From: an uncultured Collinsella sp. | GTDB taxonomy: Bacteria; Actinomycetota; Coriobacteriia; Coriobacteriales; Coriobacteriaceae | Reading direction: 5' to 3' | Assembly (NCBI GenBank): GCA_902478765.1 | Contig: CABSMN010000061.1 | Location: 1 to 6,829 of the forward strand | Length of the DNA: 6,829 nucleotides | Part shown: in pieces, positions 1 to 4,769 of the stretch | How positions within the stretch are numbered: position 1 is the first letter of the stretch | Layout of the letters: each line of letters opens with the position of its first letter | The notes under the pieces: generated by a model | Seen by the model: only the letters and a program-made list of their open reading frames with translations | Database searches by the model: none | What the model was told of the DNA's origin: nothing | Program-made: the position numbers and the translations under genes

Positions 1-24
1 CTCGGAGATGTGTATAAGAGACAG
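1..24. other. Residual Nextera sequencing adapter (artefact)
   Basis: Bases 6-24 read AGATGTGTATAAGAGACAG, the 19-base mosaic end used in Tn5-based library kits. The preceding CTCGG is the tail of the Nextera read-2 adapter. Genomic sequence therefore begins at about base 25. The adapter is open in the frame of the adjacent gene and would add a few false residues (Cys-Leu-Leu-Tyr-Thr and so on) to its translation. It most likely marks a contig end that was not trimmed. A natural IS50 end is very unlikely, because the adapter-specific CTCGG is joined to it and no transposon genes follow. Confidence 0.97.
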
Positions 25-641
25 CCCGTGTAGACGGGACGGCCCTCGAGCAGGGCCTTCGAGTCCTTCTTGGGCTGCTTGTGAGTGATTTGCTTGTACT
101 CGACGCCGTCGGAGCTCGTGTCGTTGACCGGCAGCTCGGGCATCTCAAAGCCCACCTGTACGCCGGACTCGTTGAGGAAGCGGACGATGGCGCGCAGCTG
201 GCTCTCGTAGCCGCTGCAGCGGCAGAGGTTGCCGGCCAGCTGGCGCGAGAGCTCCTCGCGCGTGGCGACGAGGCTCGGGTCCTCCTTGGCGGCGCGGGCG
301 AGCGCCAGCACGTTCATGATGAGGCCGGGGGCGCAAAAACCGCACTGCTCGGCGCCTTCGGCAGCCATCGCACGGGCAAGCGCCTCGGACTCGGCCTTGA
401 GGCCCTCGAGCGTGGTGACGGTGTGGCCCTCTACGCGGGCGGCGGGAACCGAGCAGCTCAGCACCGGGTCGCCGTCGAGCCACACCGTGCACAGACCGCA
501 GTTGGTGGTCTCGCAAGCGCAGCGCACCGACGCGCAGCCCTGCTCACGCAACAGCGCAAAGAGCATGGTGTCGGGGGCAATCTGAACCTTGACCTTACGG
601 CCGTTGAGCGTAAAGGAAAGATCGATGAGTTTGGCAGCCAT
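25..641 (-). CDS. Molybdenum hydroxylase, fused [2Fe-2S]/molybdopterin subunit, N-terminal part (xanthine dehydrogenase family)
   Basis: The gene starts with ATG at 641-639 and is open to the window edge; about 205 codons are genomic. Residues 1-80 form a plant-type ferredoxin domain with cluster ligands Cys43, Cys48, Cys51 and Cys63 (pattern C-x4-C-x2-C-x11-C). Residues 85-160 form the helical [2Fe-2S] domain, with EQCGFCAPG (Cys100, Cys103) and GNLCRCSGY (Cys140, Cys142). In stand-alone small subunits the protein ends soon after this. Here it continues through a polar linker into PKKDSKALLEGRPVYT (about residues 190-205), which resembles the first strand of the molybdopterin-binding large subunit. 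I infer a fused protein like E. coli XdhD, in which electrons pass from the Mo site through two Fe-S clusters to the FAD partner. The start overlaps the stop of the FAD subunit gene by one base (TAATG), indicating translational coupling. The substrate cannot be read from this part; purines are the family's usual guess. The catalytic Mo domain lies outside the window. Confidence 0.87.
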
Positions 642-1555
642 TAGCGCACCTCGCTAGAATCGACACCGGGCACGCGACGGCAGGAATACTCGTCCGTGGC
701 AAACTTAGGAATCTGTACGCACTCGAGCTCGCGGGCAAGCGCGGCCGAAAGTTCGATGCCGGCGGCACGGCGCACGGCCTGGACGGCGAGCGGGGCCGAG
801 ATGCGGCGGCGGTAGTCGGCCGAACCCCACAGGTTGGTGCCATAGCTCAGCGCGCGTACGGACGCGGCCAGGGCGCGCAGCTCGTCCACGGAAGGCTGCT
901 CGCCCATAAGGCCGCACACCTCGCCCTGCAGCAGGGTCGCGCGCAGCGGGCGGGCGCCCACGGTGACATGCCAGCTGTTGTCCCACCAGGCGGCGGTGAC
1001 GTTCAGCGAGGGGAAGTCGGTCGCGGCCTTGCGCACGGCCTCATAGCTGGCGCGGTAATCGTGCTTGACGACCACGACATGCTCGATCACGTCGCGCACA
1101 TAGCCCATGTCCACGAACTCGGCGAGCGGCACGCGGCCGGCACCCGTCAGCTCAACATACGAATCAAGCGCCAGGAATGCCGAGAGCACGTCCGAGAAGC
1201 CAAAGCGGCCGTAGATGCTGCCGCCCACCGTGGCGGTATTGCGCAGCTGCACGCCCACGATATCGTGAACGGCGAACTCGAAGACATGGTTGACAAGCGC
1301 GTTGAGCTCGGCATGGCGCTCGAGCTGGCGCAGAGTGCACATGGCACCGATGCGAAACTCGGTCTCGGTCTCTTCGATCTGATCGAGTCCGCAGGCCGAC
1401 AGGTCAATCGCCGTCGCCACACGACGCGAACCCAGGCGCATCCAGATGCCGCCGCCCACAATCTTGTTGTTGCGGTTCTTCTGCAAGAGCTCATAGGCTT
1501 CGGCCGCGTTTCCAACACGGACGTAGGTACCGAACTTGAGCACGTTCTCCCCCAT
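641..1555 (-). CDS. Molybdenum hydroxylase FAD-binding subunit (YgfM/CoxM/XdhB family)
   Basis: This 304-residue protein matches the FAD-binding medium subunit of the xanthine dehydrogenase / CO dehydrogenase family. It passes electrons from the Fe-S clusters to NAD or another acceptor. Visible features are the N-terminal FAD-binding loop KIVGGGIWMRLG (residues 31-42) and the second flavin-contact segment RNTATVGGSIYGRFGFSD (105-122), equivalent to the family's ATIGGN motif. From about residue 195 there is a C-terminal CO_deh_flav_C-like domain with the typical SADYRRRISAPLAVQAVRRA segment. The order FAD subunit then fused Fe-S/Mo subunit is that of E. coli ygfM-xdhD. The start is slightly uncertain. 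No good ribosome binding site precedes the ATG at 1555, whereas GGGGGAG lies just inside the gene and could serve a GTG at codon 5 (VLKFGTYV), although the spacing is short. A probable extended -10 promoter lies about 25 bases upstream, so the leader would be very short. Confidence 0.9.
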   Translation of the reverse strand: MGENVLKFGTYVRVGNAAEAYELLQKNRNNKIVGGGIWMRLGSRRVATAIDLSACGLDQIEETETEFRIGAMCTLRQLERHAELNALVNHVFEFAVHDIVGVQLRNTATVGGSIYGRFGFSDVLSAFLALDSYVELTGAGRVPLAEFVDMGYVRDVIEHVVVVKHDYRASYEAVRKAATDFPSLNVTAAWWDNSWHVTVGARPLRATLLQGEVCGLMGEQPSVDELRALAASVRALSYGTNLWGSADYRRRISAPLAVQAVRRAAGIELSAALARELECVQIPKFATDEYSCRRVPGVDSSEVR

Positions 1556-1579
1556 CTCTTCACTTGTCCAGTACTTTTA

Positions 1580-1588
1580 AGTGTACCA
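1580..1588 (-). promoter_or_regulatory. Probable extended -10 promoter for the molybdenum hydroxylase operon
   Basis: On the minus strand this reads TGGTACACT: a TGn extension followed by TACACT, which matches TATAAT at four of six positions. Transcription would start near 1573, about 18 bases before the FAD subunit ATG. No convincing -35 box lies at the right distance, as is common for extended -10 promoters. A very similar TTTGGTAAAAT precedes the tRNA-Sec gene, which supports the call. Confidence 0.4.
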
Positions 1589-1637
1589 AACGAGGGGCCG
1601 CAACCTTCCACAGCACAAAAACCTCCCTCCCATCCAT

Positions 1638-1706
1638 AACTTGCGGTGAAATACGGACTGTTTGTCGGGCTTAGGGCGCCCAACAGTCCGTATTTCACCG
1701 CAACTT
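1638..1706. repeat. Long inverted repeat with 22-bp perfect arms
   Basis: The arms at 1641-1662 and 1682-1703 are perfect reverse complements over 22 bases (core GGTGAAATACGGACTG). The pairing continues outward for two or three more pairs past one C-C mismatch. The 19-base spacer can itself pair (GGGC 1667-1670 with GCCC 1678-1681), giving a long stem with a bulge. No T-run follows on either strand, so it is not a classical intrinsic terminator. It sits between the gdhA terminator and the molybdenum hydroxylase promoter, about 65-135 bases upstream of the predicted transcription start. It could be an interspersed palindromic element (REP or MITE-like), a large operator, or an RNA processing structure. 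There is no second copy in the window. Confidence 0.85.
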
Positions 1707-1766
1707 AAGGGGCGGCCGGCAGAGGGCCGAGGGAAATGAACCGTTTTCCTCCGTCGCATGCGGATC

Positions 1767-1800
1767 AAAAAGGCTCCCAGCCAAGATGACTGGGAGCCTT
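1767..1800 (-). terminator. Intrinsic terminator of gdhA
   Basis: The perfect 11-bp arms (AAGGCTCCCAG at 1770-1780 and CTGGGAGCCTT at 1790-1800) enclose a 9-base loop. On the minus strand the stem runs into a stretch of five T (1771-1767). It lies about 25 bases past the gdhA stop codon and separates gdhA from the molybdenum hydroxylase operon. Confidence 0.88.
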
Positions 1801-1825
1801 CTGCGATGCTATATCGAGCGAAGAT

Positions 1826-3181
1826 TTAGCAGACGCCCTGAGCGAGCATGGCATCGGCAACCTTCAGGAAGCCGGCGATGTTAGCACCCATGACGAAGTT
1901 GCCCTCCTCGCCGTACTCCTTGGCGGTGTCGTCCACGTTGTGGAACATGCCGCGCATGAGCTGCTCGAGCTTGCCGTCGACCTCCTCGAAGGTCCAGGAC
2001 AGGTGCTCGGCATTCTGGCTCATCTCCAGGCCGGACACGAGCACGCCGCCGGCGTTGGCAGCCTTACCGGGCATAAAGGCGACGCCGTTCTCCTGGAAGT
2101 AAGTCGTGGCCTCGATGGTCGTGGGCATGTTCGCGCCCTCGCCGACCACCTTGCAGCCGTTGGCGACGAGCGCCTGGGCGTCCTCGAGCAGCAGCGTGTT
2201 CTCGCGAGCGCAGGGCAGCGCGATGTCGCAGGGAAGCTGCCACACGCCACGGCCGTCGCCCTCGTGCCACACGGCGTTGGGCTTCTCGTCAACGTACATA
2301 GCGAGCGTGACGCCCTTGTCGTGGCCAGAGCGCTTCTTGTTATAGACATGCTCGAGCACGGTGTAGTCGATGCCGTCGGGGTCCTCGACCCAGCCGTGGG
2401 TGTCGGAGCAGGCCAGCACCTTGCCGCCGAGCTGGGCGACCTTCTGGACCGCGTAGATAGCGACGTTACCGGAGCCGTGAACGACGACGTTCTTGCCCTC
2501 GAAAGACTCGCCGCGGCTCTTGAGGTACTCGTCCACAAAGTAGACCAGACCGTAGCCGGTGGCCTCGGTACGGGCGAGCGAGCCGCCAAAGGAGAGGCCC
2601 TTGCCGGTAAGGACGCCGGTCCACTCGTTGGTCAGGCGCTTGTACTGACCGAACATGTAGGCAACCTCGCGGCCGCCAACGCCCAGGTCGCCGGCAGGAA
2701 CGTCGGTGTTGGGGCCGATGTGGCGATAGAGCTCGGTCATGAAGGACTGGCAGAAGTGCATGATCTCGTTGTTGGACTTGCCCTTGGGGTCAAAGTCGGA
2801 GCCGCCCTTGCCGCCGCCCATGGGAAGGGTGGTCAGGCTGTTCTTGAGGATCTGCTCCAGGCCCAGGAACTTGAGCATGCCCAGGGTGACCGTCGGGTTA
2901 AAGCGCAGGCCGCCCTTGTAGGGTCCAATGGCAGAGTTGAACTCGACGCGGTAGCCGCGGTTGACCTGGACCTTGCCCTGGTCGTCGACCCAGGGGACAC
3001 GGAACATAACGATGCGCTCGGGCTCGACGAGGCGCTCAAGCAGGGCGGCCTCCTCGTACTCGGGATGGGCGTCGAGCGCCGGCTGGATGGTGCCGAGGAT
3101 CTCGGTCGCGGCCTGGATGAACTCAGGCTGCTCGGGATAGCGGGCCTTGAGCTCGTCGAGAACTTTCTGCGTGTAGCTCAT
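1826..3181 (-). CDS. gdhA: NADP-type glutamate dehydrogenase, hexameric
   Basis: This cytoplasmic enzyme interconverts 2-oxoglutarate plus ammonium and glutamate, using a nicotinamide cofactor. At 451 residues it has the usual length of the small hexameric bacterial GDH family. The substrate domain shows GPYKGGLRF (residues 86-94) and the catalytic-lysine segment LPMGGGKGGSDF (119-130, Lys125). PAGDLGVGGRE (162-172) follows and carries the conserved catalytic Asp165. The Rossmann domain has the nucleotide-binding VHGSGNVA (234-241) and CSDTHGWVEDPDG after the second strand, a sequence typical of NADP-preferring members; the preference is inferred. The C-terminal EGANMPTT and PGKAANAGGV segments are also intact. 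The ATG is preceded by GGAGGA at suitable spacing. It is a monocistronic unit with its own terminator, and the leader can fold into a hairpin. I see nothing truncated or shifted. Confidence 0.97.
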   Translation of the reverse strand: MSYTQKVLDELKARYPEQPEFIQAATEILGTIQPALDAHPEYEEAALLERLVEPERIVMFRVPWVDDQGKVQVNRGYRVEFNSAIGPYKGGLRFNPTVTLGMLKFLGLEQILKNSLTTLPMGGGKGGSDFDPKGKSNNEIMHFCQSFMTELYRHIGPNTDVPAGDLGVGGREVAYMFGQYKRLTNEWTGVLTGKGLSFGGSLARTEATGYGLVYFVDEYLKSRGESFEGKNVVVHGSGNVAIYAVQKVAQLGGKVLACSDTHGWVEDPDGIDYTVLEHVYNKKRSGHDKGVTLAMYVDEKPNAVWHEGDGRGVWQLPCDIALPCARENTLLLEDAQALVANGCKVVGEGANMPTTIEATTYFQENGVAFMPGKAANAGGVLVSGLEMSQNAEHLSWTFEEVDGKLEQLMRGMFHNVDDTAKEYGEEGNFVMGANIAGFLKVADAMLAQGVC

Positions 3182-3215
3182 GCTTCCTCCAATGATGGGA
3201 AACGAAAAGTGTCGG

Positions 3216-3238
3216 TCGCGGCACCCTGTGCGCCGCGA
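3216..3238 (-). other. Hairpin in the gdhA leader
   Basis: TCGCGGC (3216-3222) and GCCGCGA (3232-3238) are perfect 7-bp arms around a 9-base loop. The structure lies 35-57 bases upstream of the gdhA start codon, inside the predicted 5' leader. It has no T-run and leaves the ribosome binding site free. It could stabilise the message or bind a regulator; nothing in the sequence shows which. Confidence 0.4.
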
Positions 3239-3254
3239 ACTCTATCGTGTATGG

Positions 3255-3260
3255 ATAATA
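3255..3260 (-). promoter_or_regulatory. Possible -10 box of gdhA
   Basis: On the minus strand this reads TATTAT, five of six matches to TATAAT, in the most AT-rich part of the region upstream of gdhA. Transcription would begin near 3248, giving a leader of about 67 bases. There is no recognisable -35 box at 16-18 bases and no TGn extension, so support is weak. Confidence 0.27.
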
Positions 3261-3361
3261 TCGCACTGTTGCGGGAAAGTTTCGCATAAGCAGACGAGCA
3301 GATGTTTCGTTTTGATTACGATGCAGGTAGAGGCGTTTTTGAGTGCCTGACGTGCAAAACC

Positions 3362-3398
3362 CGTGTTTCAAACCTGTTTCGTCCACGTGTTCCAAACC
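3362..3398. repeat. Pair of imperfect 13-bp direct repeats upstream of gdhA
   Basis: CGTGTTTCAAACC (3362-3374) and CGTGTTCCAAACC (3386-3398) agree at 12 of 13 positions and are 24 bases apart, slightly more than two helical turns. They lie about 180-215 bases upstream of the gdhA start codon and the second runs into the next palindrome. They could be paired regulator sites or part of a repeated extragenic element. The 257-base gap between gdhA and the Se/S carrier gene holds no credible gene. Confidence 0.35.
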
Positions 3399-3430
3399 AC
3401 CACATTGGGGACAGGCGCCTTTGTGGTGGT
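3396..3430. repeat. Palindromic element after the Se/S carrier gene
   Basis: ACCACCACA (3396-3404) and TGTGGTGGT (3422-3430) are perfect 9-bp arms around a 17-base spacer that contains the palindrome GGCGCC. It starts 8 bases after the stop codon of the DUF3343 gene. No T-run follows on the minus strand, so it is at best a weak terminator. The position and form suit a repetitive extragenic palindrome that protects the 3' end of the mobA-DUF3343 message. Confidence 0.55.
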
Positions 3431-3438
3431 GTTGACGG

Positions 3439-3834
3439 CTAGAGGACGAGCTGATGGTAGTCGGCGGGGGTTATGCGGCCTTCGGTGGCAGCACGGAAGG
3501 CGGCGAGCGCATCGCCCGAGAACGGCATGGCCCAGCACAGCCCGCAACCGGCGGTAATGGAGCCGGGCAAAGGCATAATGCGCCCGGGCACGCCGGAATC
3601 CAGGCACAGCTGCTCGCATTCCATCACATCGAAGGTGCTGTCGAACGACACGATGATCTTGCATTCGTGGTCGAGGGCATCACCGGACGGGCCGCCGCGG
3701 TGTGCCTCACGATACGCCGCGACGGTCGCTTCCTCTTCCGCGGTATGCCCGCAGCCTCCGCAGCCGCAGGCACAGGGTTCGGACCCGTCGCAAGTGCAAG
3801 GTTCTCCCGTGTCGGGACAAATATCGTGAGACAT
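3439..3834 (-). CDS. Putative Se/S carrier-like protein (DUF3343) with cysteine-rich N-terminal extension
   Basis: From the chosen start the protein has 131 residues. Residues 57-131 match the small DUF3343 family, described as putative selenium/sulfur carriers: a first strand CKIIVSFDST, a helix MECEQLCLDSGVPG, then IMPLPGSITAGCGLCW with the family's CGL motif (Cys97, Cys100). Typical members consist of little more than this domain. Here about 55 residues precede it, with seven cysteines between positions 6 and 28 (C-x6-C-x-C-x5-C-x-C-x-C-x2-C), followed by an acidic, helical stretch. I chose the ATG at 3834 because GGGAG lies five bases upstream; an ATG at 3846 in the same frame lacks such a site. 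The gene follows the MobA-like gene after 15 bases and is probably cotranscribed with it. A role in handling selenide or persulfide is inferred from the family and from the neighbouring selenocysteine genes. The extension could instead bind a metal. No signal peptide or membrane segment is visible. Confidence 0.85.
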   Translation of the reverse strand: MSHDICPDTGEPCTCDGSEPCACGCGGCGHTAEEEATVAAYREAHRGGPSGDALDHECKIIVSFDSTFDVMECEQLCLDSGVPGRIMPLPGSITAGCGLCWAMPFSGDALAAFRAATEGRITPADYHQLVL

Positions 3835-3849
3835 GGCAACTCCCATCGT

Positions 3850-4482
3850 CTAGGCGAGCAGCTCGGCTGCCGCAAACTCTTCGGGCGTATTGACGTTCTC
3901 GAAGCAGAGCGTCGAGCCCGCGGCCTTAACGATCTGCGGCTCATCCATATAACCAGCCTGAACGCGATTGATCAGGCAGCGAATGCGTTGGCGGTCGCAG
4001 GCGAGCAGCTCTTGGGCAACCGGCGCGCACGCGTCACGGCGCCAGGCAGCGCAAAGCGGCTCAATCCCCCGCTCCTCGCGCGGCACGCACACATCGAGCG
4101 CCTCGGCCTCAACACGATCGGCAAGCGCGCCGATGAGTTCCGGCGAGACAAACGGCATATCGCAGGCAACGATCGCCACGAGAGGCAGCCGAGCCGCAGC
4201 CAACGAGCTCGCGATGCCGCGCATGGCGCCCGCCGACCCTTCAAGATCCGCCACCACACGCGGCACCAGGCCGCCAAACGTGTGCTCCTCAAGGTAGGCA
4301 AGCTCGCTGGGACGCGAAGTCGTCACGACCAACTCGCCGGCAACTGGCGCCAGCCGACCCAGCACGCGCTCGATGAGCGGCTCGCCGCAAAACGCCATGC
4401 GCGCCTTATCGCAGCCCATGCGCGAGGACAGCCCGCCCGCTTGAACGACACAAGAAAGATCGGTCCGTCTTACGGTAGTCAT
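3850..4482 (-). CDS. mobA: Molybdenum cofactor nucleotidyltransferase, MobA-like
   Basis: The 210-residue protein has the family's usual length. MobA attaches GMP to molybdopterin to make the guanine dinucleotide form of the molybdenum cofactor; the related MocA uses CTP. The N-terminal nucleotide-binding signature is VVQAGGLSSRMGCDKARMAF (residues 12-31), with the RMGxDKA form typical of MobA. VACDMPFVSPELI (105-117) carries the metal-binding Asp108, and EPLCAAW matches the substrate-pocket region. The open frame extends upstream to 4755, but that stretch runs through the tRNA-Sec gene and its terminator and has no family similarity. The ATG at 4482 is preceded by GGAGGTG, 9 bases away. The gene lies between tRNA-Sec and the DUF3343 gene. 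Its product could serve a dinucleotide-type enzyme such as formate dehydrogenase, often a selenoprotein, or the nearby hydroxylase, which would instead need a cytidylyltransferase in known systems. GMP specificity is likely but not proven. Confidence 0.85.
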   Translation of the reverse strand: MTTVRRTDLSCVVQAGGLSSRMGCDKARMAFCGEPLIERVLGRLAPVAGELVVTTSRPSELAYLEEHTFGGLVPRVVADLEGSAGAMRGIASSLAAARLPLVAIVACDMPFVSPELIGALADRVEAEALDVCVPREERGIEPLCAAWRRDACAPVAQELLACDRQRIRCLINRVQAGYMDEPQIVKAAGSTLCFENVNTPEEFAAAELLA

Positions 4483-4536
4483 ACGGCAAAACACCTCCAT
4501 CGGCACGTTCAAAACCCGGCGTACGAAGCTAAATAC

Positions 4537-4555
4537 CGCCGCCGAAATAGCGGCG
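4537..4555 (-). other. Small GC-rich hairpin upstream of the mobA-like gene
   Basis: CGCCGC (4537-4542) and GCGGCG (4550-4555) pair around a 7-base loop. On the minus strand the stem is followed by GTATTT, which is too poor in T for a confident terminator. It lies between the tRNA-Sec terminator and the mobA-like gene, where a promoter for the latter would be expected. I found no clear promoter there. Confidence 0.3.
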
Positions 4556-4570
4556 CTACGAAAAACACGT

Positions 4571-4628
4571 GCAAAAACAAAACAGCGCCTTTGCGGCACG
4601 CAGCAAGACCGCGAGCACAAAAGCGCTG
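4571..4628 (-). terminator. Intrinsic terminator after tRNA-Sec
   Basis: On the minus strand CAGCGCTTTTGTG (4628-4616) pairs with CGCAAAGGCGCTG (4595-4583) over 13 base pairs, two of them G-U. A loop of about 20 bases, itself able to fold, separates the arms. The stem is followed directly by TTTTGTTTTT (4582-4573). It begins nine bases past the encoded CCA end and should end the selB/tRNA-Sec transcript before the mobA-like gene. Confidence 0.8.
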
Positions 4629-4636
4629 GTAGCGTA

Positions 4637-4733
4637 TGGCGGGAACGTATGTGAATCGAACACATCCAAGACGTTTTGCACGCCTCGCAACGGTTTTGAG
4701 GACCGCGGAGCCCACCGGAGCCCATCCGTTCCC
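4637..4733 (-). tRNA. selC: Selenocysteine tRNA (anticodon UCA)
   Basis: The 97-base gene folds as a bacterial tRNA-Sec, which carries serine that SelA converts to selenocysteine and which SelB delivers to UGA codons. Acceptor: GGGAACGG pairs with ACGTTCCC over seven pairs, with a G-A opposition at the eighth. D arm: six pairs, GGGCTC with GGGCTC including two G-U, around the four-base loop CGGT, as in E. coli. Anticodon arm: GCGGT, loop CCTCAAA, ACCGT, giving anticodon TCA. Variable arm: long, eight pairs (CGAGGCGT with ACGTCTTG) around GCAAA. T arm: ATGTG, TTCGATT, CACAT. Discriminator G and CCA are encoded. One oddity is that loop position 33 is C where U is nearly universal. The gene lies 36 bases after selB, with an extended -10 motif in that gap and a strong terminator behind it. 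Confidence 0.95.
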
Positions 4734-4745
4734 AAGTGCGGCGGT

Positions 4746-4754
4746 ATTTTACCA
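4746..4754 (-). promoter_or_regulatory. Probable extended -10 promoter for tRNA-Sec
   Basis: On the minus strand this reads TGGTAAAAT: a TGn extension plus TAAAAT, five of six matches to TATAAT. It lies in the 36-base gap after selB, and 12 bases separate the box from the first base of the tRNA, so a leader of a few bases would be trimmed by RNase P. There is no clear -35 box. The tRNA may also be cotranscribed with selB. Confidence 0.45.
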
Positions 4755-4769
4755 AACCGAGCGGGCTAG

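Noticed and set aside
1..24. End of a natural Tn5/IS50-type transposon
   Set aside because: The mosaic end is the engineered 19-base form and is joined to the adapter-specific CTCGG; no transposase follows.
81..644. A 187-codon open frame on the plus strand
   Set aside because: The opposite strand encodes all eight cysteine ligands of two [2Fe-2S] clusters in one continuous frame, so this is its shadow.
1729..1751. Weak inverted repeat GAGGGAAA / TTTTCCTC
   Set aside because: Eight-base arms with one mismatch or wobble and no T-run; likely chance next to the stronger structures on each side.
1556..1825. Small protein gene or CRISPR array in the gap before gdhA
   Set aside because: The only short frames overlap the inverted repeat and lack ribosome binding sites, and the repeat is a single palindrome rather than a regularly spaced array.
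1940..3289. A 449-codon open frame on the plus strand
   Set aside because: It lies antisense to the well-supported gdhA, has low-complexity Ala/Gly/Leu/Val/His-rich content and no recognisable domain. GC-rich codon bias keeps the opposite strand open.
3454..4632. A 392-codon open frame on the plus strand
   Set aside because: It runs antisense across the DUF3343 gene, the mobA-like gene and the tRNA-Sec terminator, and its Arg/His/Ala-rich product looks like nothing known.
4483..4755. N-terminal extension of the mobA-like protein by 91 residues
   Set aside because: The frame is open but crosses the tRNA-Sec gene and its terminator, and the family signature starts normally after the ATG at 4482, which has its own ribosome binding site.
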